The notes under the pieces are model-generated. The model did no database searches, was not told where the DNA came from, and saw only the letters and a list, made by a program, of their open reading frames with translations. Positions 8,801-16,189 of a stretch of 42,682 nucleotides of DNA are shown here, in pieces (within the stretch, counting starts at the first letter, position 1; every line of letters begins with the position of its first letter). This DNA comes from Mycolicibacterium vulneris. Lineage in GTDB: Bacteria > Actinomycetota > Actinomycetes > Mycobacteriales > Mycobacteriaceae. The stretch covers positions 1-42,682 of the forward strand of contig NZ_NCXM01000041.1 of NCBI RefSeq assembly GCF_002104765.1. Reading direction: 5' to 3'. The position numbers and the translations under genes are program-made.

Positions 8801-9054
8801 CTGAGGAACCCGTAACCGGGGTGGATCAGGGTGGCGCCGGAGCTTTTCGCCGCCGCCAGCATGGCGGTCTGGTCCAGGTAGGCGCGCGGGCCGCTGCCCG
8901 CCAGGCCGATTGCCTCGTCGGCCGCGTGCACATGCGGACTGTCCGCATCGTCCTCGGCGTACACCGCGACCGTCCGCATGCCCAATTCGATTGCGGTGCG
9001 GATGATTCGAAGTGCGATCTCGCCGCGGTTGGCGACCAGCAGGCTCGCGTTCAT
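5818..9054 (-). CDS. Single-chain biotin-dependent (long-chain) acyl-CoA carboxylase
   Basis: A 1078-residue fusion of all carboxylase parts. Order: biotin carboxylase (about 1-450, starting LLVANRGEIALRI, with the ATP-grasp loop GGGGRGMRKV), a linker/BT region, a biotin carrier domain with VLEAMKM (biotinyl Lys522), then a carboxyltransferase with N and C halves (about 560-1078). Most mycobacterial acyl-CoA carboxylases split these into AccA and AccD subunits. A one-chain enzyme of this order from M. avium subsp. paratuberculosis is known as a long-chain acyl-CoA carboxylase that acts as a homohexamer; identity with it is recalled, not searched. The start at 9054 overlaps the stop of the acyl-CoA synthetase gene (ATGA). 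The coupled synthetase suggests activation of an acid followed by alpha-carboxylation. Confidence 0.92.
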   Translation of the reverse strand: MNASLLVANRGEIALRIIRTAIELGMRTVAVYAEDDADSPHVHAADEAIGLAGSGPRAYLDQTAMLAAAKSSGATLIHPGYGFLSENAEFANACEAGGYTFVGPDARVLELLGNKTSARGAAMAAGVPVLPATEGPSGVEDIKAFFAAQDGGIMIKALAGGGGRGMRKVHSADQVDDAYQRCAAEAQLGFGDPALFAEALLTDARHIEVQVVAAPAGHQTHARAVGDRDCSIQRRYQKLVEIAPAQGLSDELRRALHQAAVRLCARVGLRGLATVEFLVTGQEFVFLEVNPRIQVEHTVTEETTGLDLVAVQLAIAGGASFYQLGLASGIASDGMEVIGEPAAHRGIAIQVRVNAETFGPDFSVVPSAGTLTAFSPPSGPGVRVDTYGRAGLVISPQYDSLLAKLIVDVHGSSWPAAVRKARTALAEFGIEGVHTNIGFLRELLTDDRIESGWVSTGFLDEKLPELARAAQSHEQAPRVAAVELYPGEDALRAQLAGTVVEVAPEGAEYAAGGQLVVLEAMKMQHVLVAPDALRTVRVLVRPGQVVGTGDPLLVFTRTQAAGDGESISAAMDLDRPRADLDEVLHRHSLTLDEGRPAAVAKRHSRGRRTARENIADLIDPDSFVEYGALAIAAQRSRRSEEDLIANTPADGLVAGLATIGADRFGQAAAQAVVVSYDYTVLAGTQGMRNHAKTDRVFDLAARKQLPVVLFAEGGGGRPGDTDVGGAAGLDVPTFRMLAALSGKVPLVSVVSGRCFAGNAALAGVCDVIIATPDANIGMGGPAMIEGGGLGVYPPEAIGPIGVQRRNGVISLVARDESHAVALAKQYLSYFQGTLSDWTAPDPRLARHVVPQNRLRAYDVHRAIEAIVDVGSVLELRPDYGVGIVTALVRVEGVPYGLIANSTHHLGGAIDAEAADKTGDFLTLCESFGLPVISLCDTPGFMVGPDAEIQAAVRRFGRMFVLGARLTVPLGMIILRKGYGLGAMAMAGGSFRAPHFTVAWPTGEIGGMGLEGAVRLGFSKELAAADESGDPAERQSLFDRLVAAAYEHGKALRAATTFELDDVIDPAASRAWITRLSGG
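5819..5858. terminator. Bidirectional hairpin in the 3' end of the carboxylase gene
   Basis: A perfect 10-bp stem, CAGCCTCCCG with CGGGAGGCTG, encloses a second perfect stem GCCTGG/CCAGGC with loop TGAT (5832-5847). It sits 14 bp past the stop of the small exported gene and inside the last codons of the convergent carboxylase gene. It is well placed to end transcription from the plus strand, but there is no T-tract. It also acts as coding sequence for the carboxylase C-terminus. Confidence 0.55.
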
Positions 9055-10583
9055 CGCAGCGGCTCGCCCCACTGGACCTGCTCGCGCAGCCTGGCCTTGA
9101 GCAGTTTGCCGCCCGCGTTACGCGGCAGCGCGTCGGAGACCACCGTGACATATTGCGGCACTTTGAAATCGGCCAGCTGGCTGCGACAGTGGTCGAGCAC
9201 CGCCGGCACGTAGATCTCGTCGTCACCGCCGAACAACACCGCTCCCACCTTCTCCCCCATGACGTCGTCGGAAACTCCGAGCACGCAGGCGTCGGCCACG
9301 TGGGGCGCCGCCAACAGCACGGCCTCCACCTCGACGCTGGAGACGTTCTCGCCCCCGCGGTTGATGATGTCCTTGAGCCGGTCGACGATGTGCACCCGGC
9401 CCGCGTCGTCGACGCGCACCACGTCGCCGGTGTGCAGCCAGCCGTCAGCGAACGTCGTGGCGGTGGCCTCCGGCCGATTCCAGTAGCCAGTGGTCACGTT
9501 GGCACCCCGCGCCACCAACTCCCCCACGCGGGGGTCGTCCCCGAACGGGATCACCGCGAGGTCCACCGACGGGACCGCGTAACCGACGGAGTCGGCGTGC
9601 TCGACGGCCTCCCTGTCGGGCAGCACGGTCATCAGTGACGCCGTCTCGGTCATGCCATAGCCGTTGAACACCGTGGCGTGCGAGAACGCATCCTTCACCG
9701 AGCGCACCAGTGACGGGGCGATCGGAGCACCGCCGTAGCCCACCCATCGCACGTTCGACACATCGATCTTCGCAAAACTGCTGTGCCGCAACAACAACGA
9801 GTAGATGGCCGGGACGGTGACCATGACCGACACGCGCTCGACGGTCAGCGCGGTGAGCAACGCGTCCAGGTTGAGCGCGGGCATGATGACCGAGGCTCCC
9901 CCGAGCCGGGCGGCGGCCAGCAGCTGCGTGTTGCAGCCCGTCACATGGAAAAGCGGCACCGAGATGAGCGTGCGCATCGCCTCGCCCAGATCCCGCGGCT
10001 GCTGCAGGCAGCGGATCGCGTTCTCGGTGTTGGTCAGGAACGCCTCGTGCGTGGTCGGCACACCCTTGGGGTGGCCGGTGGTGCCCGAGGTGTAGAACAA
10101 GGCGGCCGTGTCGGCGCGGCCGAGTTGCTCGGTGACGTAGGGGCGCCCGTCGGGCAGCGCGGCGTCCGGCGCCAGATCCACCTGCGCACCGGAGTCGGAC
10201 AGGACGAACTCGACCTCGGGTTGCGCCGATCGGGTATTAACCGCCACCACAACGCCACCGGCCATCACGGTGCCCCAGAACGCCAGCGCCCAGTCGATTC
10301 CGGCGGGGTAACGCACCGCGACGCGCTCGCCCGGCTTCAGGCCGCAGGCGCGCAGCCCACCGGCCACCCGCGCTGCCCGATCCCAGAGCTGCCGGTATGT
10401 CAGCCGCCCGGAGCCAAGCTCGACCAGGGCTTCGGCGTCGGGACGGGCGTCGACCTGTTCGGCCAGCATGTCCAGCAGGGTGGCGGGCAGCTCGTCAAAG
10501 CGCGGAATGCCGTCGGGGTCGCGCGACACGCCCGTCAGCGGGAACGGGTTGCGGTCGCGCGGAATTTCGATCACTGGAGGCAT
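9051..10583 (-). CDS. AMP-forming acyl-CoA synthetase (FadD-type)
   Basis: An ANL-superfamily ligase of 510 residues. It has the P-loop YTSGTTGHPKG at about 164-174, the adenylate motif NGYGMTE, the hinge GWLHTGDVVR with DRLKDIINRGGEN, and the C-terminal GGKLLKARLR with the catalytic Lys. It activates a carboxylic acid with ATP and CoA; chain length cannot be read from the sequence. It is the first gene of the two-gene operon with the fused carboxylase (ATGA overlap) and diverges from a thioesterase with only 36 bp between start codons. The N-terminus MPPVIEIPRDRNPFPLTG is retained as the only good start. Confidence 0.92.
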   Translation of the reverse strand: MPPVIEIPRDRNPFPLTGVSRDPDGIPRFDELPATLLDMLAEQVDARPDAEALVELGSGRLTYRQLWDRAARVAGGLRACGLKPGERVAVRYPAGIDWALAFWGTVMAGGVVVAVNTRSAQPEVEFVLSDSGAQVDLAPDAALPDGRPYVTEQLGRADTAALFYTSGTTGHPKGVPTTHEAFLTNTENAIRCLQQPRDLGEAMRTLISVPLFHVTGCNTQLLAAARLGGASVIMPALNLDALLTALTVERVSVMVTVPAIYSLLLRHSSFAKIDVSNVRWVGYGGAPIAPSLVRSVKDAFSHATVFNGYGMTETASLMTVLPDREAVEHADSVGYAVPSVDLAVIPFGDDPRVGELVARGANVTTGYWNRPEATATTFADGWLHTGDVVRVDDAGRVHIVDRLKDIINRGGENVSSVEVEAVLLAAPHVADACVLGVSDDVMGEKVGAVLFGGDDEIYVPAVLDHCRSQLADFKVPQYVTVVSDALPRNAGGKLLKARLREQVQWGEPLR

Positions 10584-10606
10584 GCCCGGTCCTTAATCCG
10601 GTGTCC

Positions 10607-10612
10607 TATCGT
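10607..10612 (+). promoter_or_regulatory. -10 element for a leaderless thioesterase mRNA, inside an inverted repeat
   Basis: TATCGT fits the mycobacterial TANNNT -10 and lies 7 nt before the GTG at 10620. It is part of the inverted repeat CTATC-GT-GATAG (10606-10617) in the 36-bp divergent gap, a possible regulator site shared with the acyl-CoA synthetase gene. Confidence 0.45.
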
Positions 10613-10619
10613 GATAGCG

Positions 10620-11447
10620 GTGACGATCGACGATTCCGCCATCATGCCCGAAGCGTTCTTCACTGTAGACGGCGACTCCTATGTTCCGGGCCAGATGACG
10701 CAAGGCCCATGGGGCGCGGCGATGGGCGGCCAGATCGTCGGGGGCCTGTTGGGTTGGGGCATAGAACAATCCGGCATCGACACGGACCTGCAGCCCGCCC
10801 GGTTCACCGTTGACCTGTTGCGCCCGGCCCTGATGGAGCCGGTGCAGATCCAGACCTCTGTCCAGCGCGAGGGCCGGCGCATCAAGCTGGTCGACGGCAG
10901 CCTGGTCCAGAACGGCACCGTCGTCGCCCGGGCCAGCGCACTGTTCCTGCGCCGCGGCGATCATCCCGACGGGCAGGTGTGGTCGTCCCCGGCGCAGATG
11001 CCGCCGCTCCCGAGATCCTCGGATGGCTTCGGAGAGGAGATGCCGTTTCTCATCTGGGGGTATGGAGCGACGCTGCAGGGCAGTCCGGGAATTGCCGCGG
11101 GCGAATGGGAGCAGACCCACTCCCAGAAGTTCGCCTGGGCGCGGCTGTTTCGCCCGATGGTGCACGGGCACCCGCTCACGCCATTCACCCGTCTGGCCTT
11201 CGTCGGTGACATCACGAGTTCGCTCACCCATTGGGGCACCGGTGGATTGCGCTACATCAACGCCGACTACACGGTCACCGCGAGCCGATTGCCCCACGGC
11301 GAATTCCTCGGCCTGGCCGCCCAGAGCCACTACGGCACGGCCGGGGTCGCCACCGGGGCCGCGACCCTATTCGACCAGCACGGCCCGATCGGCACTAGCT
11401 CGGCGCTGGCCCTGGCTCAACCGGCCGACGCCTTCAAACCGACCTAA
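10620..11447 (+). CDS. Acyl-CoA thioesterase-like double hot-dog protein
   Basis: A 275-residue protein of the TesB-like/4HBT_3 thioesterase group: first hot-dog half MTQGPWGAAMGGQIVGGLLG with RFTVDLLRPA, second half from about residue 160 (PFTRLAFVGDITSSLTHWG, GRINADYTV-like YINADYTVTASR). Members hydrolyse acyl-CoA thioesters or bind acyl groups; catalytic residues cannot be assigned with certainty. The frame is open far upstream but overlaps the divergent ligase gene, so a start near 10620 is needed. GTG 10620 fits a leaderless layout; GTG 10611 and ATG 10644 are alternatives. Divergence from the ligase/carboxylase operon suggests it releases acids from the same CoA pool. Confidence 0.75.
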   Translation: MTIDDSAIMPEAFFTVDGDSYVPGQMTQGPWGAAMGGQIVGGLLGWGIEQSGIDTDLQPARFTVDLLRPALMEPVQIQTSVQREGRRIKLVDGSLVQNGTVVARASALFLRRGDHPDGQVWSSPAQMPPLPRSSDGFGEEMPFLIWGYGATLQGSPGIAAGEWEQTHSQKFAWARLFRPMVHGHPLTPFTRLAFVGDITSSLTHWGTGGLRYINADYTVTASRLPHGEFLGLAAQSHYGTAGVATGAATLFDQHGPIGTSSALALAQPADAFKPT

Positions 11448-11730
11448 GCCTAGGCGGGTGCCGTGGACTCACGAGCCGTTTCACGGGAGTCTTGAGTGGT
11501 GAGCCAGCGCGCACCGGACAATCGCCTTGCGGCGGCCGGCAGCGCATCTCGGGCCGAAGACATCATGACCCGGTGATGCGGCGGAGGGAGTTTCACAGCT
11601 GAGGGTGTTGCGCGGGACACGTATCGGCGTGCATGCGCGGCGCGCACGGGTCGCCGCACTGATCAAGTTCGCGGTCCTCGTGGGGACTTTGGGTTACGCC
11701 GCCACGGAGCGTTCGCGACCCGGTCGTCGG
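11448..11730. other. Intergenic region between convergent genes
   Basis: No convincing gene is seen in these 283 bp. The 8-bp palindrome GCCTAGGC follows the thioesterase stop directly, and a small hairpin TGCGC-GGC-GCGCA lies at 11634-11646, where it could help end the dapB operon transcript. An open frame from about 11605 on the plus strand runs into the antisense of the next gene and has no family features. Confidence 0.4.
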
Positions 11731-12186
11731 CTAGTCCATCAGCTGGGCGGCGACCGTCGCGCCGAGGTTCCAGCATGCCTCGACGTCGTCCTTGCTCGGC
11801 TTGCCCGAAACCACCACGGTCTCTGCGACTTTCGTCCAGCCCAGGCCCGTCGTGATGGTGTCGACGGCACGCTCGGCGCCCTCGGTGCCCTCGTTGCCGT
11901 GCAGGTACAGCCCGAACGGTCGCCCGCGAGTGGAGTCGAGCAGCTGGTAGTAGGCGCAGTCGAACGCGTGCTTGAGAGCCCCCGAGATGTAGCCGAGGTT
12001 CGCCGGGGTGCCCAGCAGATAGCCGTCGGCGGCCAGCATCTCGGCCGGTGAGACCGTCAACGCCGGGCGCCGCAGCACCTCCACGCCCTCGATGTCGGGG
12101 TCGGTGGCGCCGGAGACCACGGCCTCGAACATCTCGTGGGTGTGCGGCGACGGCGTGTGGTGCACGATCAGCAGCGTCTTGCTCAT
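11731..12186 (-). CDS. Flavodoxin-like / NAD(P)H-dependent FMN reductase-like protein (Rv2771c-like)
   Basis: A 151-residue flavodoxin-fold protein. MSKTLLIVHHTPSPHTHEMFEAV gives the first strand and the phosphate-binding loop, GYLLGTPANLGYISGALKHAFD the second FMN loop, and FGLYLHGNEGTEG the third. Such proteins bind FMN and reduce quinones, azo compounds or other acceptors; the acceptor here is unknown. It is the last gene of the dapB operon, overlapping the membrane-protein gene by ATGA. The order dapB - membrane protein - flavodoxin-like matches Rv2773c-Rv2771c as recalled. Confidence 0.8.
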   Translation of the reverse strand: MSKTLLIVHHTPSPHTHEMFEAVVSGATDPDIEGVEVLRRPALTVSPAEMLAADGYLLGTPANLGYISGALKHAFDCAYYQLLDSTRGRPFGLYLHGNEGTEGAERAVDTITTGLGWTKVAETVVVSGKPSKDDVEACWNLGATVAAQLMD

Positions 12187-12647
12187 GGGCGGGCCTGCAA
12201 GGTGACCGCCGTCTTCATGGCCTCGCGGGCGCGGCGGCGATCGCCCGCGTAGTCATAGGCGCGGGCCAGCCGGTACCAGCACCGCCAGTCGTCGGGGTGG
12301 TCCTCCACCTCGGTGCGCACCGAGGCGAACAGTTCGTCGGCCGCGTCGCGCTCGATGCGGCCCGACGGCCTGCGCGGCAGCGCGCTGGTGTCCAGTTCCA
12401 TTCCATCGGCCGCGATAAGCCGGGCCAGCTTCTGGTGCGCGAAACCGGCGCGCAAGGTGGCGATCATCGCCCACAGCCCGATCACGGGCAGGATCAGCAC
12501 GGCCAGCCCGAGGCCGACGGCGGCCGCGCGGCCGGAGCCGATCATCGCGACGGCAACGCGCCCCAGCAGCACGAAGTACACCAGCAGCGCGACGCACATG
12601 AAGGCGACGAGCAACTGGGTGCGCACCACCCGCGCGGTGTCGCTCAT
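12183..12647 (-). CDS. Two-helix membrane protein with TPR-like tail (Rv2772c-like)
   Basis: A 154-residue membrane protein. Two hydrophobic helices are seen (about 10-32, LLVAFMCVALLVYFVLLG, and 43-66, AVGLGLAVLILPVIGLWAM), followed by a soluble tail. The tail reads DWRCWYRLARAYDYAGDRRRAREAMKTAV, which resembles one tetratricopeptide-like helix pair. Function is unknown; in M. tuberculosis the counterpart follows dapB. It is ATGA-coupled on both sides, to dapB upstream and the flavodoxin-like gene downstream, so it is made with DapB. Confidence 0.8.
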   Translation of the reverse strand: MSDTARVVRTQLLVAFMCVALLVYFVLLGRVAVAMIGSGRAAAVGLGLAVLILPVIGLWAMIATLRAGFAHQKLARLIAADGMELDTSALPRRPSGRIERDAADELFASVRTEVEDHPDDWRCWYRLARAYDYAGDRRRAREAMKTAVTLQARP

Positions 12648-13381
12648 TGCAGATTGAGCAGGGCCTCGAGACCCACCGTCAGGCCGGGGTGTTCCTTGAT
12701 CCGCCGCACGGCCAGCAGCACGCCGGGGACGAACGAGGTCCGGTCGATGCTGTCGTGACGGATGGTCAGCGTCTCCCCCTCGGTGCCGAACAGGATCTCC
12801 TGATGGGCGACCAGCCCGGCCAGCCGCACCGAGTGCACGGGGATGCCGTCGACGTCGGCGCCGCGCGCGCCCGGCAGGCTGGTACTGGTGGCATCGGGGT
12901 TGGGCGGCAAGCCTTTTCGCGACTCAGCGATCAGCTTCGCGGTGCGCGTCGCGGTGCCCGACGGGGCGTCGGCCTTGTGCGGATGGTGCAGCTCGATCAC
13001 CTCCGCCGAGTCGAAGAAGGGCGCGGCCTGCTTGGCGAAGTGCATCGACAGCACCGCCCCGATGGCGAAGTTCGGCGCAATCAGCACCGACGTGTCTCCG
13101 CTGCCGGCGAGCCAGTCCTGCACCTGTTGCAGCCGTTCGGCGGTGAAGCCCGTTGTCCCCACGACGGCGTGAATCCCGTTGTCGATCACGAACTTCAGGT
13201 TGTCCATCACCACGTCGGGATGGGTGAAGTCGATGACGACCTCGGTGTTGCCCTCGGTCAGCAGGCTCATCGGGTCGCCGGCGTCCACTTCGGCCGACAG
13301 GCTCAGATCCTCGGCGGCCTGCACCCCCGCCACCATCGCAGATCCGACCTTGCCCTTGGCTCCCAACACTCCTACCCGCAT
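12644..13381 (-). CDS. dapB: 4-hydroxy-tetrahydrodipicolinate reductase
   Basis: DapB, 245 residues, the length of the M. tuberculosis enzyme. It reduces 4-hydroxy-tetrahydrodipicolinate with NAD(P)H in the diaminopimelate/lysine pathway, which also supplies peptidoglycan. The nucleotide loop GVLGAKGKVGSAM is at the N-terminus, VVGTTGF in the middle, and the catalytic/substrate region reads ELHHPHKADAPSGTA. The frame opens eight codons earlier, but MRVGVLGAKG at 13381 matches the family start and has TAGGGT 7 nt upstream, suggesting a leaderless or nearly leaderless mRNA. First gene of a three-gene operon. Confidence 0.97.
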   Translation of the reverse strand: MRVGVLGAKGKVGSAMVAGVQAAEDLSLSAEVDAGDPMSLLTEGNTEVVIDFTHPDVVMDNLKFVIDNGIHAVVGTTGFTAERLQQVQDWLAGSGDTSVLIAPNFAIGAVLSMHFAKQAAPFFDSAEVIELHHPHKADAPSGTATRTAKLIAESRKGLPPNPDATSTSLPGARGADVDGIPVHSVRLAGLVAHQEILFGTEGETLTIRHDSIDRTSFVPGVLLAVRRIKEHPGLTVGLEALLNLQ

Positions 13382-13388
13382 GGCCTTC

Positions 13389-13394
13389 ACCCTA
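13389..13394 (-). promoter_or_regulatory. -10 element of the dapB operon
   Basis: TAGGGT on the minus strand, 7 nt before the dapB ATG, fits TANNNT and a leaderless start. No clear -35 is seen. Confidence 0.45.
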
Positions 13395-13469
13395 GACCGG
13401 GACAATTCTGCGCCGTGGCGTACGTCGAGTTATCTCAATGAGAACTCGAACGTGAATTTCTCGCGCCGG

Positions 13470-14009
13470 TCAGGTGTGGACGATCCAGCCCGCTTCGGTG
13501 TACGGAGCGGGTTGGTCGGGATCGTTGATCGTGATGTACAGGTCGCCTCCCGTCGGCATAGCGAACCCGACGAATCCATGCGCGGTCTGGCCGTCGTGAA
13601 GGCCGCCCGTTTGCAGCGGGGGCATCTTGTTCAGCCTCTGGTAGTCGACCGCCATCGTTGCCGGTTGGGGTGCGTCGTCGCCGCTGCCGTATCCGGCGAA
13701 CATATAACGCTGGTTGAAATGGAAGAACTGGTGGGACGTCGCGGTGATGGTCAGTTCCACCACGTTGCACGCGGAGTCATACGTCGGAGTTGCAAAATGA
13801 GAGGCGCACCCCGGCGGTAACCACGTTGCACTGTTGACAGTGATGTCGGCGGTCGCGCCGCCGGCCGCCCGCGCATGCACGGGCACGCCCATCTGACCGA
13901 TCGGGAACGGTGGACTCTCAGACGCGGGGTCGGCCGAACTGGAGGGACACGAGCATGCGGCAATGACCACGGCGACCGCGGCTGCGGCACTTAGAGATCC
14001 CGCGCGCAC
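13470..14009 (-). CDS. Predicted exported lipoprotein, Ig-like fold possible
   Basis: A 179-residue protein with a signal sequence MRAGSLSAAAAVAVVIAAC; the IAAC sequence fits a lipobox, so Cys19 may be lipidated and the protein held at the outer face of the membrane. The mature part has a beta-rich pattern (ADITVNSATWLPPGC, VVELTITATSHQFFHF, GDLYITINDP) reminiscent of the small MPT63/DUF4352 immunoglobulin-like secreted proteins; this is a guess from pattern only. Two GTG starts are adjacent; the second (14009) has TAACCT exactly 6 nt upstream, so it is preferred. It lies alone between dapB and the amine-dehydrogenase-like gene. Function unknown. Confidence 0.7.
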   Translation of the reverse strand: MRAGSLSAAAAVAVVIAACSCPSSSADPASESPPFPIGQMGVPVHARAAGGATADITVNSATWLPPGCASHFATPTYDSACNVVELTITATSHQFFHFNQRYMFAGYGSGDDAPQPATMAVDYQRLNKMPPLQTGGLHDGQTAHGFVGFAMPTGGDLYITINDPDQPAPYTEAGWIVHT

Positions 14010-14015
14010 CACGGG

Positions 14016-14021
14016 AGGTTA
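14016..14021 (-). promoter_or_regulatory. -10 element for the exported lipoprotein gene
   Basis: TAACCT on the minus strand lies 6 nt before the GTG at 14009, the spacing of a leaderless transcript. It decides between the two adjacent GTG codons. Confidence 0.45.
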
Positions 14022-14077
14022 CCCGCGGCGCTACCACGAGAAACGCGGACTGTCGGCGGTACGGCGCCGTGACCGGC

Positions 14078-15160
14078 CTACTTCTTGAACCGCCCGGCGA
14101 AACCGCGCAGGGGTAGGTCGGCGCTCGTGATAAGTCCCGGCGGCGCCGCGACCACCGACTTGATGGAGGCGAGCGCGGGCATGCCGGTGACGGTCATGCC
14201 GATGGAGGCGAAGTTGTCCGGGTTGGACAAATCCACACCGGGCTTGGGGAAGATCATGTGCTTGTTGTAGATACAGGGGTCGCCCTGGATCTGCGTGATG
14301 TAACAGCCCTTGATGTTCCAGCTGGGGTCGGTGTGTGGGGTCATCTGCCATTCCAGGTGCGTCTCGACGCGCGGCACGCCGTCGACCATGCCCTGGTACT
14401 TGATGTAGTTACCGCCCAGCGAACCCTTGGGCAGGGTGTACCAGCCCAGGTCGACATCCTTGGTGCACGCGCCCAGCTCGTAGCTGAACTTGACCTCGTC
14501 GAGGCGCAGGTCGAAGCAGTCGGCCATCATGTACACGCTGTCGGCGAAGACGCGGGTGTATTTCTCTAGCTTCGAAGGGATTTCGGGGTCGTCGACGGGC
14601 TGGCCGTACCCCACCTCGATCCAGGTGTCCTTGGAGTGGTGGCACGACACGTCGACCGATTCGATGGTGGTGACGTTCTCGATGTCGGCGACGTCGGCCG
14701 AGCACACCACGCCCAGGATCTGGTTCAACCCGGGGTTCATCCCGGTGCCGTAGAACGTCGCGCCGCCCAACTCGGCGGCCTCGGCCAACAGCTGGCTGAC
14801 GGGCTTACCCGACGGGTGTGGGTGGTTCTTGTCGCGGTGCCAGCCGGTGATCCAGTCCGCGGTGGTGACGATGTTGATGCCCGCCTCGAGCACTTTGACG
14901 TAGAGGTCCTCGTCGGGGAACACCCCGTGGAACGTCAGCACGTCCGGCTTGGCGGCGATGATCTCCTCGATCGTCCCGGTGAAGGCCACCCCGTTGGGCG
15001 CCAGGCCGGCGAACTCTCCGGTGTCCTTGCCGACCTTCTCCGGCGAATAACAGTGCACGCCAACGAGTTCGATGTCGGGCTGGGTGGCGATCCGCTTGAT
15101 CATCTCGGTGCCGACGTTTCCGCTTCCGACCTGAAAGACGCGAACCGGTGCTGCGCTCAT
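14078..15160 (-). CDS. NAD(P)H-dependent amine dehydrogenase-like protein (DapB-like N-domain)
   Basis: A 360-residue oxidoreductase with a DapB-like Rossmann domain at its N-terminus (VRVFQVGSGNVGTEMIKRI) and a larger C-terminal domain. Databases often call this family dihydrodipicolinate reductase, but it is unlike true DapB (already present at 12644-13381). It resembles the 2,4-diaminopentanoate dehydrogenase/native amine dehydrogenase family, which interconverts ketones and amines. Recalled similarity, not searched. Its start (15160) overlaps the stop of the Rieske oxygenase gene by ATGA, so the two are translated together. The pairing suggests oxidation of an amine- or ketone-bearing compound; the substrate is unknown. 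Confidence 0.75.
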   Translation of the reverse strand: MSAAPVRVFQVGSGNVGTEMIKRIATQPDIELVGVHCYSPEKVGKDTGEFAGLAPNGVAFTGTIEEIIAAKPDVLTFHGVFPDEDLYVKVLEAGINIVTTADWITGWHRDKNHPHPSGKPVSQLLAEAAELGGATFYGTGMNPGLNQILGVVCSADVADIENVTTIESVDVSCHHSKDTWIEVGYGQPVDDPEIPSKLEKYTRVFADSVYMMADCFDLRLDEVKFSYELGACTKDVDLGWYTLPKGSLGGNYIKYQGMVDGVPRVETHLEWQMTPHTDPSWNIKGCYITQIQGDPCIYNKHMIFPKPGVDLSNPDNFASIGMTVTGMPALASIKSVVAAPPGLITSADLPLRGFAGRFKK

Positions 15161-16176
15161 TGCGTTGAGCCTTCCTGCGATGCGAACGCCTCGCGATAGA
15201 ACTGCTTGGCCCACTTGCGAATTGCGGTGAAGCCTTCGTACTCGTCGGGGGCCAGGGCCGGCAGATCCGAATAGCGCTGGTGCTGCCAGATCTCGATGTC
15301 CTGCTCGAACTGGCGGATGACTTCGCGCCCGAATTCGTCCGCCTTGGCTCGAGCTTTTTCGGGGCCCACTACGGAATTTTTATGCGGCGTCCGGCCGATG
15401 TAGACCATGAAGCGCACATCGGAGGTGGACTCGTCGATCGGCGTGATCGCCGAGATGGTGCGGTTGTCGATCATGCCCCAGCTCTTGGTGACCGCGATGC
15501 CCAAGCCGCCGTTGATGGCCTGCACACCGCTGTTGACGTCCTCGATCTTCTGCCCGTCGTCGCCTTCGAAGGTGATGGTGAAGTCGACGTAGGACACCGG
15601 CTCGGCGAAGTCGTGGCGGGTGAACACCGGCACGATCGGGGTGTTGTGCACGAATTTGAAGTGCGCGAAGTCCACCCCGTTTTCCAGCACGTATTGCGGG
15701 TGCAGCTCCAAGGTCTCGCGATACAGCCGCTGCTGCGGGTAATAGTCGTCGGCGCTGCTGCCGTCCTCGAACGCCGCGAACACGTCCGGCGCGTCGAAGT
15801 AGGGTTCGCGGCCGTCCAGGTCGTGCCAGATGTACACCGACGCGTTGCGCTCGACCACCGGGTAGGTGCGAATGCGACGGCCGCGGTTGGGTCGATCCTG
15901 GTACGGGATGCAGACGTTGCGGCCTTCCCGGCTCCACTGCCACCCGTGGAACGGGCACTGCAGCACCTCGCCGACGACCTTGCCGCCATAACCCAGGTGC
16001 GCGCCCAGGTGCTCGCAATAGGCATTCATCACCGTCAGCTCGCCGGATTCCGCGCGCCAGGCGACCAGTTCCTGGCCGAAGTACTTCATCTTGTGCACGT
16101 CGCCGACGCCGATCTCGTCGGACCAGGCGACCTGGAACCAGCCGGTCGGTTTCATCGACAACGGTGGCTTAGCCAT
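15157..16176 (-). CDS. Rieske non-haem iron oxygenase (KshA-like)
   Basis: A terminal oxygenase component of 339 residues. The Rieske [2Fe-2S] ligands are Cys54, His56, Cys74 and His77 (C-x-H-x17-C-x2-H). The mononuclear iron site is seen as Asn166/Asp169-x2-His172-x4-His177 in ENGVDFAHFKFVH, and FEQDIEIW near the C-terminus supplies the likely Asp ligand, as in KshA-type steroid oxygenases. It needs an external reductase; none intact is nearby. The ATG at 16176 is the only sensible start: the strong Shine-Dalgarno at 16198-16205 is 21 nt away and serves a six-codon upstream ORF. The divergent TetR gene is the probable regulator. The substrate is unknown. Confidence 0.88.
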   Translation of the reverse strand: MAKPPLSMKPTGWFQVAWSDEIGVGDVHKMKYFGQELVAWRAESGELTVMNAYCEHLGAHLGYGGKVVGEVLQCPFHGWQWSREGRNVCIPYQDRPNRGRRIRTYPVVERNASVYIWHDLDGREPYFDAPDVFAAFEDGSSADDYYPQQRLYRETLELHPQYVLENGVDFAHFKFVHNTPIVPVFTRHDFAEPVSYVDFTITFEGDDGQKIEDVNSGVQAINGGLGIAVTKSWGMIDNRTISAITPIDESTSDVRFMVYIGRTPHKNSVVGPEKARAKADEFGREVIRQFEQDIEIWQHQRYSDLPALAPDEYEGFTAIRKWAKQFYREAFASQEGSTQ

Positions 16177-16189
16177 CGAGCCCTGCCAT
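16169..16189 (-). CDS. Six-codon upstream ORF overlapping the Rieske oxygenase start
   Basis: ATG GCA GGG CTC GAT GGC TAA encodes MAGLDG. AGGGGAGG (16198-16205) is 8 nt before this ATG, ideal spacing. The stop TAA ends inside the second and third codons of the oxygenase, in another frame, so ribosomes ending here could restart at the oxygenase ATG. The peptide itself need not matter. Read directly from the sequence; function inferred. Confidence 0.5.
   Translation of the reverse strand: MAGLDG

Noticed and set aside
9783..10610. Upstream extension of the thioesterase frame by about 280 codons
   Set aside because: It runs antisense through the acyl-CoA synthetase gene; the family homology begins only near 10620.
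11605..11735. Possible small gene starting near 11605 on the plus strand
   Set aside because: No signal, motif or stop before it runs antisense into the flavodoxin-like gene.
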